Shown here in pieces: positions 35,663-46,946 of a stretch of 64,000 nt of DNA. The number at the start of each line of letters is the position of its first letter. The first letter of the stretch is position 1. A program made the translations under genes and the position numbers. The DNA is from Climacium dendroides (lineage: Eukaryota; Streptophyta; Bryopsida; Hypnales; Climaciaceae). The stretch covers positions 3,766,001-3,830,000 of the forward strand of contig OX467088.1 of NCBI GenBank assembly GCA_950106755.1, in the 5' to 3' direction. A model generated the notes under the pieces. That model did no database searches and had not been told where the DNA came from. It saw nothing but the letters and a program-made list of their open reading frames with translations.

Positions 35663-38600
35663 AGTTATGTACAATATGATTAGTTAGAGGTTACAAGTGA
35701 TAATTAAATCCAATTCAAATATATAATTTTTTAATCCCAAATCCCAAACCTCAACCCAATCCTAACCCTAACTCTAGCCCTAATTCTAACCACCACCCTA
35801 TTTGTAATTTCAAATTGATATGGGATATGCAATCGATGTGAGATATAGTTGTATTGTCATATTGTTGTATCCGTATTTGTATTATATATTCGTATGCATC
35901 TTCTACATCCATATTCATATCCATATTCATATTTGTATTTGTATCCAATTTAACGGCTTGGGGATTGATTTCAGTTGTTTTTTCTGTGAATAGATCAATG
36001 GTCTACAATTTCCAAGAATCAAAAGTAGGGAGATTAATCAAAAACATGTTGTTTGCATCTTTTTACTAGAGAGTCACATGGGATTGTGGGAGGACAAGCT
36101 AGCAAGGCAAAGGAACCTAAAAGTAGCTAGATAAGAGGAATAGATGGACGGAATCATAATGTCAATATACTAATTGGCAATTTCGGAAGAATGTGGATAT
36201 GGACGAGAGTGTTTGATGGTTGTTGCCAATTGATAATTTTGGAGGGAAGATGGACAATAGATTGGGAAAGAAGATGGATGATATGTATTTTGGAGGAAAG
36301 ATGGTATAATGGGAGGCCTCCTTGTGATGTGAGAGCCTTTAGCTAGAGGCAAAGGTATAAACTAATCGTGAAGGATGGGGCTCTCACATCACAAGAAGCT
36401 TGAGGGAGGAGAGCCTCTTGGAGTATTAAGTGAATGGTCAAGTTGTCCTATTAGTGTGTGCTATTTGAAAGATATTGTGCCATACATAGCCCCCATATTC
36501 TCTTTCGTCTTGCACATTGGTCAACTACTCTATGTGAAAGGTACAATTTTTATTAGGCCACAAACTACTCGCTGTTGAATGATAGAGTAAAGCCTCTTGC
36601 AATGTTCTAAATGTTTCTACAAGTTCTCAAGTGTTGATTTTTAAGTTATCTCCAAATTTGGCAAGTCACAAGATAAAATCCCTATTTCTACTGCAATTTA
36701 GGATACAAAAGTTCATCGCAAAAAAATTCCAAAAGAAATAGTGTCCATGTTCAAAATTTACCTTCTACATTTTTATGAAAGTAAATCCTAAATTTTTTAT
36801 TTTTAATTAAAATAACTTCGAGATTCTACAATTACTATTCAAAATTTTCTAATTTTATTTTCATATAAAAAGGCATTTTATACTATGTCAAAAATGAATA
36901 GTCTAAATTAATAAACAAAAGGAAATACAAGCGTAAAATAGACATCCTTCAAGAGTAAAAATGTCTTAAATCTATTAATTGCCTTTCTTTGACTCCCATT
37001 GAATACTTTAAAAAAATTTCATGGCTTTCGATGATTGTTGTTGTCTACATAAGGCTCAAATGTAGATGGTGGAAAAATAAACAAGACATAATGTACACAT
37101 TTTTTGAAACAATCTATTGTGATATATTGAATTTATAAAAAAAATTTATTTCACAAAGAAGGGTATAGACCAAATAGGGCCAAGAAGAATGAAATTCCTA
37201 ACAATTCTCCTAAGTCTCCTAGGCCAAAAAACACATTAACTTGTTACTTACTATAAATGATTAAATATGTGAAGTGTTTGCAAAATACAAAATTAACCAA
37301 CAACAAAATAGAAAAAAAAAAATTATATTTATCTTTGATTGAAGCAATGAAAAATCAATTCTCCTTGGCTACCAAATAGGTTTAAAAAAATTTGCCCTTT
37401 GTAATTGGGCAAATGACTTCATACCCGCATGTGTCCATTTATTTGTCTATCTATTTATCTCTATCTCTCTCATTTGGATAGTTTTATTAGCAACTTGTTT
37501 GATTTTCTTGCCTTTTGGCACTTTGTTCCTTCTACTTTTTTGACATTCCCAATTTTGAATTGATTTTTTCTATTCATGTATAAATGTATTTCTTTTTTCT
37601 AAAATTTTCAAGAATATTTTTTGGATATTCAAAATTGGCACCAATGAATTATTTTTAGATTTTTAGAAACAGTTGTACAATTTTTGAAATTTTAGGCATG
37701 TTCCAAATTTTTTCTAATTATTTTGGAAATTGACCTATATATAGGGTACACCACTAATATAAACAAACCAATTGACTTCTATTTTCTATAAAAATGTTAA
37801 CTTTAAAAATGTTAATTCACAATATTATTTATTGTGACTTTCTGTAGATGTTAGGAAAATATTGGAATACTTTGGAAAACATATTCTATTTATGAATGGA
37901 TAAAATCACCAAATTCACCCAGCATTTTTAAAGTGTAAATGACATCACCACATTTTTATGGATGAATATATATTTTGATGAATAATTGATGTTTCATTTA
38001 TAGCCTACATATTTTTGAATCCATCCAATATCACAAACTATAATTCCTTGAAAACTTGAAAATATATAATTTTTGTTTTTAGAATTGATTTTGCAACTAG
38101 ATGACTTTTGGGATGTTGGAAGGATAGAAAATTGTTTATTTCTATAAATGTATTGATGATAAAAAAAAATTCAAATTGTTCAATTTAATTAGTTCAAATC
38201 ATTCTAATATTTTCCAATTTCACTCATTGAAAGGAGGTCTTGGAGCATCAAACTTTAGTATAAAAGCTTGGTGCCAAATGTCCATATGCCAATATGAGCT
38301 CAAGCTTGATACCTACATAGGACTTTGGAAACAAGCCCTAAAAATAAAGCTCAGGATTCAAAGACTGCCTATTCTACTAATATTTTATTTTCTAAAATTA
38401 ATTGATAGTTATTATATATTATATTTTAGCATTTTCTCTCTTTGCACTTAAAGCTTCATTTCAAAAATCAAAATGGTATTTTTACCTTCAAGGAGACCAA
38501 AAAAATGAAGTTACCTAGGTCTAATTTCTACTTTGTTAAAATAAATCAAATTTTGTTAGATGTAAATTTGGATCTATAATTGTTTTTTGGAGTTTGGTTC

Positions 38601-39264
38601 TTGCTTTGGTTGACATTGTGTTATTGTGCAAAGTTTTTTTTTCATTTGCTTCAAGAATTTAAACAATCCTAAAAATGTATATTTTGCTACGGTTTGAATA
38701 TTAACGACTAAATCCTAAATCTTAGAACCAAGTTTAAAGTACACAATGGCACTAAAGTTTAATTTTCACTAAGAATATTATATGTAAATTACCATTTGGA
38801 TTTGATATTAGAGGATTAAAGAATGCTCCCAACTACTCTAAGTAAGTTATGATACAATCCAACTTGTTGAATATTCAAACAAATATTGACCAATTCAAAT
38901 GTATATATTTTTCTATCCTCAAAGAATGTCCAATCATGTATATATATTATAATTCAACTTAAAATTTCTTTTGAAATGTTGAGGATTTGAATAAGGGAAA
39001 TTATTAAGAAAGTAGGACTATTAGACAATAGACATTGTCTATCAAGTGGTAAGGATAGAAGTTTGTTTGCAGTTTGTTCAATGTCCTTGGTTCCTACTTG
39101 CCTAACGAATTTTAATCAACTCTAAATGAACTTACTTATTCTATACTAATTTGTTTTTAGTAAAGATTCTTTGGACTTTTCATCCAAATATTGAAATGTC
39201 CTTTCAAAGGTGTAAGTAGAAATTTTATATAAAAAGGGATTGGTTTCTATTAGATAAAAGATAC
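35663..39264. other. 3.6 kb of AT-rich gene-free DNA
   Basis: 35740-35795 contains degenerate CCCTAA-like repeats (CCTAACCCTAACTCTAGCCC), and 35880-35945 has short TATTCATATCC repeats. An inverted pair CTCACATCACAAG/CTTGTGATGTGAGAG lies at about 36327-36340 and 36372-36386. ORFs up to 91 codons (38176-38451) carry no recognisable motif. Confidence 0.5.
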
Positions 39265-39695
39265 TTGGACCATCCCCATTGTGGCTTGGTCTACATAACT
39301 AGGATGCCATAGACTAGGCCTAGGAGCCCAATTGCCCCCAACTACAGTACAGTTGACAAAATTTGACTCACTAGGCATGGGATATTTGGCACTTTTTTCC
39401 TCAACTTTCTGTGTACAATAGATTTTGCATAGTCCCCTATGTTAACCACTTTGGCTTTATTTTTGGTATTACCTTGTTGACGAAGTTGTTCACAAATAAT
39501 CCTCTTTGTTGTGAGATGCAAGTTAATTAAAAAAAAAAATTTAAACCACCTAAGCCTTTATTGCAAGACACAGGTCATCATGATTGTAGTGAAAGTACTA
39601 AACAACATTGAGTAGTGGTCCAATCTATAGTAGAAGAATTCGGATCAACATAGCTTGGTGGTTCAATTGAGCATGGGTCATACCCTCTACTATGG
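39265..39695. repeat. Dispersed repeat related to the Harbinger left end
   Basis: It begins GGACCATCCCCATTGTGGCT and continues with ACTAGGATGCCATAGACTAGG. This parallels 25615-25680 (CATCCCCAACCATGGCTCAA, then GCTAGGACACCATAGGCTGGG). It may be a short Tourist/Harbinger derivative; the right end is uncertain. Confidence 0.45.
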
Positions 39696-41150
39696 GAGAT
39701 TCACTACCCTATAGTGGCAATACTCTTATACCTTCAATTCCTTTAAAATAAATAAAAATGATGATGGTACAACGAATTTTTTTAATCCATTATAAAATCT
39801 ACAAATTTATTCATACTCCAAAGTCAATGAGATATATCAATTTGGTGTCTTCACACTCTCAAATTAAAGTCTTCAATGGGATTAAATCACAAATTTGACT
39901 AATTTTTTTCAAATTTCAAGAATTGATCAATTATTGAAACTATAAATTAATTGTGAAACAATTATTTTTTACATTATAGATTTCCTTGATTATTTTGGAA
40001 GAAGACTTTAAGTTGTTTTACTCGTGTATATAATTGAAAGTGATTGAAATTTACAAATGGTGTGATAAAATTATCTCTTCCTACTTAAGTTCTCATGCTT
40101 TTTGCAAGAATAAGATAGCTCTATTTCAATCTTTATTGCTTTAATGAGGTATATAATTATTTCTAACAAACAAAATCCACCTTTTTGCCAAATTAAAGTT
40201 ATTTTTCTCACTAGAATTATTGCTACCATTTAGGCCCACTTGAACTCTTTTAATTAAAAATAATGATCAATTCAAATGCCCCAAAACTTTTGCATTGTTC
40301 AATATAACATAAATTAGATTCTTGCTTTAAAATGACACTAATTTGAGTCTCTAAATTTTACTTGTAAACAAAAGTTTCTTCCATTCAACAAGACTTCAAA
40401 ACAACCATGAAGTTTTTTCCTTTTTAAATTGGATATTTTGGAATATTTGGCCAAAGATGATTCCCTCCAAGATGTTCATATGAACATATTGATCATGTTT
40501 CTCTTTAACACATGCACAAGTAAACCCATTATATAACAAAAAGTTTTAAAATCCACCATAAACATTGCTTGCCTTTTCTAGATTCCTATGTGCCATCCAT
40601 AAACATTATCTGTCATTGTTGAGATTTCTATAATTTTCTACAACAATTATTGGATTATAAAGAATTACACAAACCAATTTGTATAATTTCCTCTCTTTAA
40701 TTCCTAAAGATTTTCAAATGAATGTGTTTCAACCAAAAACTATCCCACATCACCTTTCCTAAAACAATGCAAAACCATAGGATCTCCTAGTTAACTTGTT
40801 AAATAGGTATGTTAGAGGTGTTGTTTGGAATGTGAATCTGGTCCAAAAGTAGGCCTAACACACTCTTTATCCTCCTAAAATTTTAGGGCAAAAGACGTCG
40901 CTATTTGGAAGATCACGATGCTTAAATTTCAAGGATAAATTAGCTTGGTTAGCTGGACTTCTAATGAGTTGACAGAGTAGTACCTTGGATTGCTTCGTTT
41001 AACCCAAGGAAGGCTGCAGTCACAGTTGTTGGCGAACTGATTTGAAGAGGTTTGTCCATCCTTCAAGCACAGATCACAGAACCAAATTGCAGAAACCCTT
41101 AAAATTATGACTTCCTCAGCACCCACCCCCCACCCCGAAAAAAAGGGGGC
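39696..41150. other. Gene-free AT-rich DNA
   Basis: Low-GC sequence with no coding signal up to about 40900. Composition changes near 40900, where the repeats downstream of the kinase gene begin. Confidence 0.5.
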
Positions 41151-41900
41151 TTGAGACATCCAACTTTCGCAACTTTCATTTGTGACGGCGATCCGAGAAA
41201 GTTGAGACACAATAGAATTTGCTCAATTTCCCAACTAAGCTATGTAAACCTTGTCAAGTATCTACGTCTCCTATCCAGATACGGAGAACTACCGTAGGAC
41301 AGGTACTTCCGAATGCATAATCCCTAGTGCATCAAAACAAAACGCACCTCCCTCCGCACAGATTCCTGTACTTCCCAAAGCAGAGACATCAGCTTTCACA
41401 ACTGACTTGTAAAAACGATCCGACAACGTTGAGGCACAAATAGAATTAGTTAAATCGTGTTGACAGACGAACGCTTCCTAAGATGTTAGGTTAATCATAT
41501 CTGCGTCTCCAAACTAGATATGGAGAACAACTAGTTGCCGGTACGTCCAAACGCATTGAGCCTGCACATGCAAACCACCAAGTCCCTTCCTCCTCAAACA
41601 CCCCTGTACTTCTCAAAGCAGAGACATCAATCAGCTTTCACACCTGACTTGTAACAACGATTCGACAAACTTGAGACATAATAAAATTCGTTAAATTGTG
41701 CACCGTCTGGAATAAACAAACGTTTCCTACTATGGTATGTAAACCTCGCCAAGAATCTAAGTCTCCCAATCAAGGCCTATGGAGAACACTTAGAACCGGC
41801 CCTTCACCATGCAATGCAATGCAATGCAACGCAACGCAACGCAAACAGTCCCTCCCCTCCCCTCCTCACGGACCCTTATACTTCCCAAAGCAAAGGCATC
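41151..41900 (-). repeat. Tandem units derived from the kinase gene 3' end
   Basis: Read on the minus strand, the last codons of the kinase (GCTTTGGGAAGTATAAGGG) and the following 3' DNA recur twice downstream: near 41630 (GATGTCTCTGCTTTGAGAAG) and near 41390 (GATGTCTCTGCTTTGGGAAG). A third start (GGATGTCTC) lies near 41160. Units are about 230-270 bp and share blocks such as GGTTTACAT, TTCTCC.TA and TGTCTCAA. Only the first unit is joined to the real gene. Confidence 0.75.
41812..41844. repeat. Pentanucleotide microsatellite
   Basis: GCAAT and GCAAC units in tandem (about six), within the likely 3' untranslated region of the kinase gene. Confidence 0.9.
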
Positions 41901-43062
41901 CATGCGGTTGAGCGCCATCGGGAATCATGCCGCCGCCTTTGGAAGTATCCAGCGCCTCCAGCATGCGCACCACATCCGCCATGGAAGGTCGCTTCTCCGG
42001 GTTGGCATCCCAGCACTTGCGCATGATGTCCGCCAGTCCGCTAGGACAGCACTTGGGCATTTCCGGCCGCAAGTTCTGGTGCACCACTGCCGAGGTCATG
42101 TCGGCAAACGACAAGGTCAAGTACGGCATGTCGCAGCAGTACACCTCCCACAGGCAGATCCCAAAGCTGTACACATCGCACTTCTTGTTGTAAGGTTTGC
42201 CATCGAGAATCTCAGGTGCCATGTAGCCGGGCGTGCCGGTGTCACCCGTCATGTCCTTGGGATTGGAAGCCTCCACGCGCGCCACGCCGAAGTCGGCGAT
42301 CTTGACGTGCCGCTGCTTGTCCAGCAGCATGTTCTCGGTCTTCACGTCACGGTGCGCAATCTTCTGCGAGTGCAGGTATGCCAGGCCGCGCGAGACGTCC
42401 AGGGCGAGCTCCACCACCACTTTGTAAGATAGCTTGCGTCGGCGGTTGCGAATAAGGTAATCCTTCAAGGTGCCCCCAGCGAGATACTCCACGACGACGC
42501 AGCAAGCGTTGTTGGGCACATGGTGGAAGCCTTCGTCGCCGTCGGCCTGCGAAGGGATGCGCAAGTCGGAGTTGCCCATGGAGGCGCCGATGAACATGGT
42601 TACGTTCGGGTGGTTGAGCTTGTGCCAGACCGCGACCTCTTGGCGGAATTGGTTGCGGTAGTATTGGACCTCGGACTTCTTCATCGTGTTCTCCTCGCCC
42701 CACTCCAGGAGCTTCACGGCCACGTCCTGGCCTTGATAGGTGCCCTTGTGGACGGTCCCGAAGGTGCCACGCGCTATGATGTGCTTCAGAGTAATCTCGC
42801 GAGGGTTGATCTCCCACTCTTCCGCAGGACCGGGAGACTCGGTGGAGGGGGACTCTGCGGAGGGCGCTGGACGGCTCTGCACGCGGTTCAGATGGCGCTC
42901 CAGGGCGGTATCGATGTCTGCCAAGTTGACGAGATCGGCGCGTACCATGCTCGTCTTCTTCTGCAGCGGGCCGACGCCCGTGGTGACCTTCACATTGCCT
43001 TCCGTGCGCTCTTTCACGGGCTCGCCGGCTACAGGGGGAGGAGGCTCTGCTTTACCCTCCAT
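41866..43062 (-). CDS. Raf-like (MAPKKK group C) Ser/Thr protein kinase
   Basis: A single uninterrupted frame. The ATG at 43062 (MEGKAEPP) is taken as the start because the codon three before it is GTG; the product is 398 residues. After an S/P-rich N-terminus the kinase domain spans about 88-375. It has a glycine loop IARGTFGTVHKG (96-107), ATP lysine in VAVK (K117), HRDVKTEN (D239 catalytic), DFG (D257) and APE (E284). HRDVK rather than tyrosine-kinase HRDLAARN fits Ser/Thr activity. The tail GGGMIP..QPHGCLCF matches what I recall of the Arabidopsis group C Raf-like kinases that include CBC1 and CBC2 (stomatal blue-light and CO2 signalling). Orthology is not proved and the role here is inference. 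It is probably cytosolic: no signal or membrane segment. The family is about 360-410 residues, so it is full length. GC-rich codons create long antisense ORFs. Confidence 0.93.
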   Translation of the reverse strand: MEGKAEPPPPVAGEPVKERTEGNVKVTTGVGPLQKKTSMVRADLVNLADIDTALERHLNRVQSRPAPSAESPSTESPGPAEEWEINPREITLKHIIARGTFGTVHKGTYQGQDVAVKLLEWGEENTMKKSEVQYYRNQFRQEVAVWHKLNHPNVTMFIGASMGNSDLRIPSQADGDEGFHHVPNNACCVVVEYLAGGTLKDYLIRNRRRKLSYKVVVELALDVSRGLAYLHSQKIAHRDVKTENMLLDKQRHVKIADFGVARVEASNPKDMTGDTGTPGYMAPEILDGKPYNKKCDVYSFGICLWEVYCCDMPYLTLSFADMTSAVVHQNLRPEMPKCCPSGLADIMRKCWDANPEKRPSMADVVRMLEALDTSKGGGMIPDGAQPHGCLCFGKYKGP

Positions 43063-44400
43063 TGCTAACACGACTCAATTGCAACCAATCGAAAGAGCTC
43101 CGGACGACAGATTTGGGTTGAATAAGAACCTAAAATTACACGAATCGACGAATCGGCTCCAGGGCACGAGTCCAACTGCCGGTCTTCAGCAAATCAAAAC
43201 CGAAACAAGGAACATGATAAGTTGACCTCGGGCACACCAATTGCATGGGAAGCTCTAGTCGCTGACTTAGGGTTAGAAACCCAAATTACAACTTCAATCG
43301 AAACGATGAGCTGTACACCAATCCAGGGAATACGAGATCTGCGATGCGCGATGGACCCCTCGAAGGATGGAACGATCTCCGAAACAGAAGACGACGTTAC
43401 GCGTAGTTCACGTTCGCGGCAAACATCCCACAAACACAATCATTGACGTCACGACACTTCCTGCAGAATCGTCGAAGAGGGTTTCGTTAGGGTAGTATCA
43501 CCTGTCGCCAACAACAAAGTCCTAGAATCTGACGAAGACGAAAAGAACCCCCGACATCCCCCGCGACACAATTCCTCATCTTCGTCTTCTTCATCGAGAT
43601 CGCGTCACTCTTGGACCCAATACCATCGCCACTCCAAATCAGCCCGCTCTCCACCCCCAAATCCCCAAATGAACCGAAATCCACATCCCTAAGGACCCTA
43701 GCCGCAATTTTCAATTTCAATCCCAACCCCACCCAGAACTCACCTGCACCAAGCAGTGGCAGCGGCAATTCGCGCCCAATAGTCGCAACCCTTGCTGCAA
43801 ATCCCCCCGACGTGGTGCGCCACTCATCCTGCCGTCGCACTACGAGTATGGCTATCTCCAACCAAGCGAAGGCCCCAACCCCAACAGCTCGGACCGTTAA
43901 GAAATCGGGTTGCGTGAAATCTGGGTGTCTCTCTCTGCCTGTCAGTCAGCCAAGTCCGTCCGTCAGTGCATCAGTCGTAAGCTGAAGACACATTATTGAA
44001 GGAGCGAAGGAAGTTCGCTTCAAGCACGGCAAACAAGTCAGGGCAGCATCTCCGTCGGAAAAGCACAAGCCCACATCGCCTCGGATGACTCTCCAGACTT
44101 CCGTAGCAGCAAGCTCACCAGCGTCTGCAGGAGCGGCACGTCGGACGAGTCCTCCACCTCATCAGCCGGAGTCCGCGAGCTGCGTCGCCTGTTGTGTGCC
44201 TCCTCCTGCGCTGCTGCAAGTGTCGACAACACCCCAGGCACGGGCGCAACACAAGCACCTCCGTGACCGCTGGCTGGCGTTCGCGCTCCGAAGACAAGGA
44301 AGAAGCCACCGGCAAAACCTCCAGCTGCCCGCTCTCTGTACGGGAGGGACCGGGACAAACGGGGTCCGTTGACCGGCCCGCTCTGCTGACTACGACGTAA
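43063..44400. other. GC-rich promoter/5' region of the kinase gene
   Basis: GC-richer than the DNA beyond 44400. A reading such as GTTGGCGACAG|GTGATACT (minus strand, about 43500) could be a splice junction in the 5' untranslated region. ORFs at 43487-43861 (minus), 43611-43985 (plus) and 44038-44358 (minus) resemble no family I know and are not called. The GC content drops abruptly at 44400. Confidence 0.45.
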
Positions 44401-44989
44401 TTTTTTTTATGTTGAAGAAAGAATCGAGTTTTCTAAGAAAAATCCACATAATTTTCACTCATTAGAAAATTATTAAGTTGAAGTAGGTTCAAGATTGAAG
44501 TGAAAACAAGATTATTAATCACCAAAGGTTTGTGACTATGTTTTCAACAAAAACACTCCAAAACTACCATTTTTAGCACAAGTACCAAATTTTTGAAAAA
44601 AAAACATTTTGCACACATCTTATTGTAGGACCATAATTCTTTTTTAGGCCTAGCAAAAAAATGGGCAACTACACATCACAAGGTCAAATCATTATGAAAA
44701 AATGTCTCAAATGGTGGTACTTCTTTGGATTCATTCTTCAAAGTAAATTGGCTACATGCTTGAAAATTTTCAAATCATTTGAAATTGTACAAGATATAAG
44801 AAAAAAAATAGTAAGTAAAAAGATGTAGAGAATGATTCAAAATACTAAATTGTTAGGAATTTAGTTATGGAATTGAAAAAATGCCAATCCCAATGGTTGT
44901 AATGTTATAATAAACAATCTACACCTAGTGTTTTTATTTTTTTCAAAAATACTGAAAATTGAGTTAAATAAAATATTTCAGAGTTTATT

Positions 44990-45362
44990 TTAGAATAGAG
45001 ATTCCATAACTACCCACAACTAAAACTCCTCATAACTTTAATCTCATTAATCAAAATAGAATGATTCAAAGCTCTCCATGTATAAATAAATCTAAAAAAT
45101 TAATTTCAGAAATCGATTTATAAATGATTTTAAAGTTTTTTTTTTATGCCCAAGCTTGCTCGCTAAACATTGAAAATCCATATCATACAACAACTTTTTA
45201 ATAACCATATAGACAAAAGCTATGAAATTTTTTGGGCATTAAAGCTACTCCTCGGACATATATTTTTTGAAATTTTCAAAGAAAAATGAATAAAAATTCC
45301 TTTTGTAGAGAACTACCCACAATCACTATGTTGTCCCAAAATGCCATTTGGTCCTTTAGGGA
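44990..45362. mobile_element. Right part of a TTAA-flanked element
   Basis: It ends GCCATTTGGTCCTTTAGGGA before TTAA (45363-45366). The preceding 150 bp (CTACTCCTCGGACATAT, GAAATTTTCAAAGAAAAA, GAACTACCCACAATCAC) matches the right half of the element at 6043-6359. The left end was not found. Confidence 0.65.
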
Positions 45363-45479
45363 TTAATAGCACATATAAGATAGAATTGAAACACACTAAT
45401 CTCAATGGCGGGATTGCTCTAGCAAGGAATCTTAATTTTGTGAATTTTTTTTTTAAATTGTAAAAATAGAATTCAAAAA

Positions 45480-45857
45480 TGAATCCTACAAGTTATTTTT
45501 TCAAGAAGATGCTTCAACTGTCGAAGAAACAAGATCATCATGGTCTATAACTTCCTTGTCACTAATCCAAAAGAATGAATCATATCTTTCCATGTAGATA
45601 AAATTCAAATTTGTAAAAAAATAATTTTGAATTTTAAAAATTTTAAGTTTTTGTAGGGTTTTTTTCTACCCGCCAAACTAAAATTTGGGCTTATTGTGCA
45701 ATAACTTTTACTCCCATGCATTGATTAAAATAAAAATTATATTCTCCAAAAGCTAATGTATTTTTCTATTTTTACAAAAAAATTTAAAAAATCTCAATGA
45801 ATATTGAGACCATAGGAGCCTACCAAAACTTGAGGGGACACTAGGACTTTAGACTTT
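45480..45857. mobile_element. Truncated copy of the 30940-31513 element
   Basis: Shares with 31180-31513, in order: CTAATCCAAA.GAATGAATC, GTGCAATAACTTTTACTCCCA, GATTAAAATAAAAATTATAT and GAGACCATAGGAGCCT. The right terminus is decayed (GGACTTTAGACTTTGAATC). Confidence 0.7.
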
Positions 45858-46536
45858 GAATCTAACTACTGCTATTATGGCTTATTCTAAACACATCTTA
45901 AACTCTTTTTCAAAATTTTGGAAGGTTGCATTAAAACAAGAGTTGCTAAATATGAATATTAGAAATGATTAATCTAACCAATTAAACCTCTAACAAAGTT
46001 GTAAAATTCAACCTCAAATAGAGTTGGTTGAGTCTTGCTTGATGGCTTGTACTATACTCAAATAGCAAGTTTGGTACTTTAGTTTTGAATATTTAATTTA
46101 TATCCAAAATAAAAATTCAACACTACAGGATATTTGTAACATTACATCTTCTTTTATCAACAAATCTCACAAGGATTATAACTAAATATGATGTTTTGTC
46201 CTATGGGGTGGAGGAAAGAGATTGCCATCATCTAAAAAATTAATTGTCACAAAATTTTATTTTTAATTAGTTGAAATTGGTACAATTCAATAATCTTACA
46301 AACTTTCACTAATAAAAAATATTGTGGCTGATAAACTAAAGCCACATTTACTATTTGGACAAATTAATGTAATTTGTGTCTTACATCCATAAAAAAATCA
46401 AGGATACATTGAAGGGGTTATACAATGTAGTTCAAAAAACTATGACTTCATTTTATTAGTGTTTAGAGTATGAAGCTTTATTTTTTCAATCTGTTGTTTA
46501 TAGTTAGAAGGCAGTTTAGGAATGCCTTTGATATTA
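45858..46536. other. AT-rich DNA, nothing recognised
   Basis: No ORF of note and no repeat ends up to the start of the nested element at 46537. Confidence 0.5.
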
Positions 46537-46946
46537 CCCCTAAAGGACCAAAGAGCTCACTTTGGACTTTTTGAAAACTTGAGCAAGTTCTATTGACTTC
46601 ATGATTTGGAATTTTTGCATGAATTTTTTAGGATGGATGCTTCTCATATTAATCTATATACGTACTGAGAAAAAAATACCAATCCAATGTATTCCAATGA
46701 AGAGGGATCACAAACAAGTGTGTGAAAAGGGTGTCAAGCCCATGCAAGGGGATGCCTTCTTATACTACTCTAACACCAAGTGCCATGACTAACCATATGA
46801 GATAAGTGTCCACTAGAAGGGTTGTCCCTCTCTAATAGTTCATTGCTTTAGCTACAAACAACACCTAACTAAGGTCAACCCATACTAGGAGCTTCCCCAA
46901 ACAATCTAATGCACACTACTCTTTTCCTTCAACAATCTAATGCATA

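Noticed and set aside
35740..35795. Interstitial telomere tract
   Set aside because: Only a few imperfect CCCTAA-like units; too short and degenerate to call.
41809..43068. Long plus-strand ORFs (207 and 182 codons) opposite the kinase
   Set aside because: They are antisense shadows caused by GC-rich third positions of an intact kinase frame; no recognisable domain.
44038..44358. Minus-strand ORF of 106 codons upstream of the kinase as a separate gene
   Set aside because: No recognisable domain and overlapping open frames on the other strand; more likely GC-rich promoter DNA.
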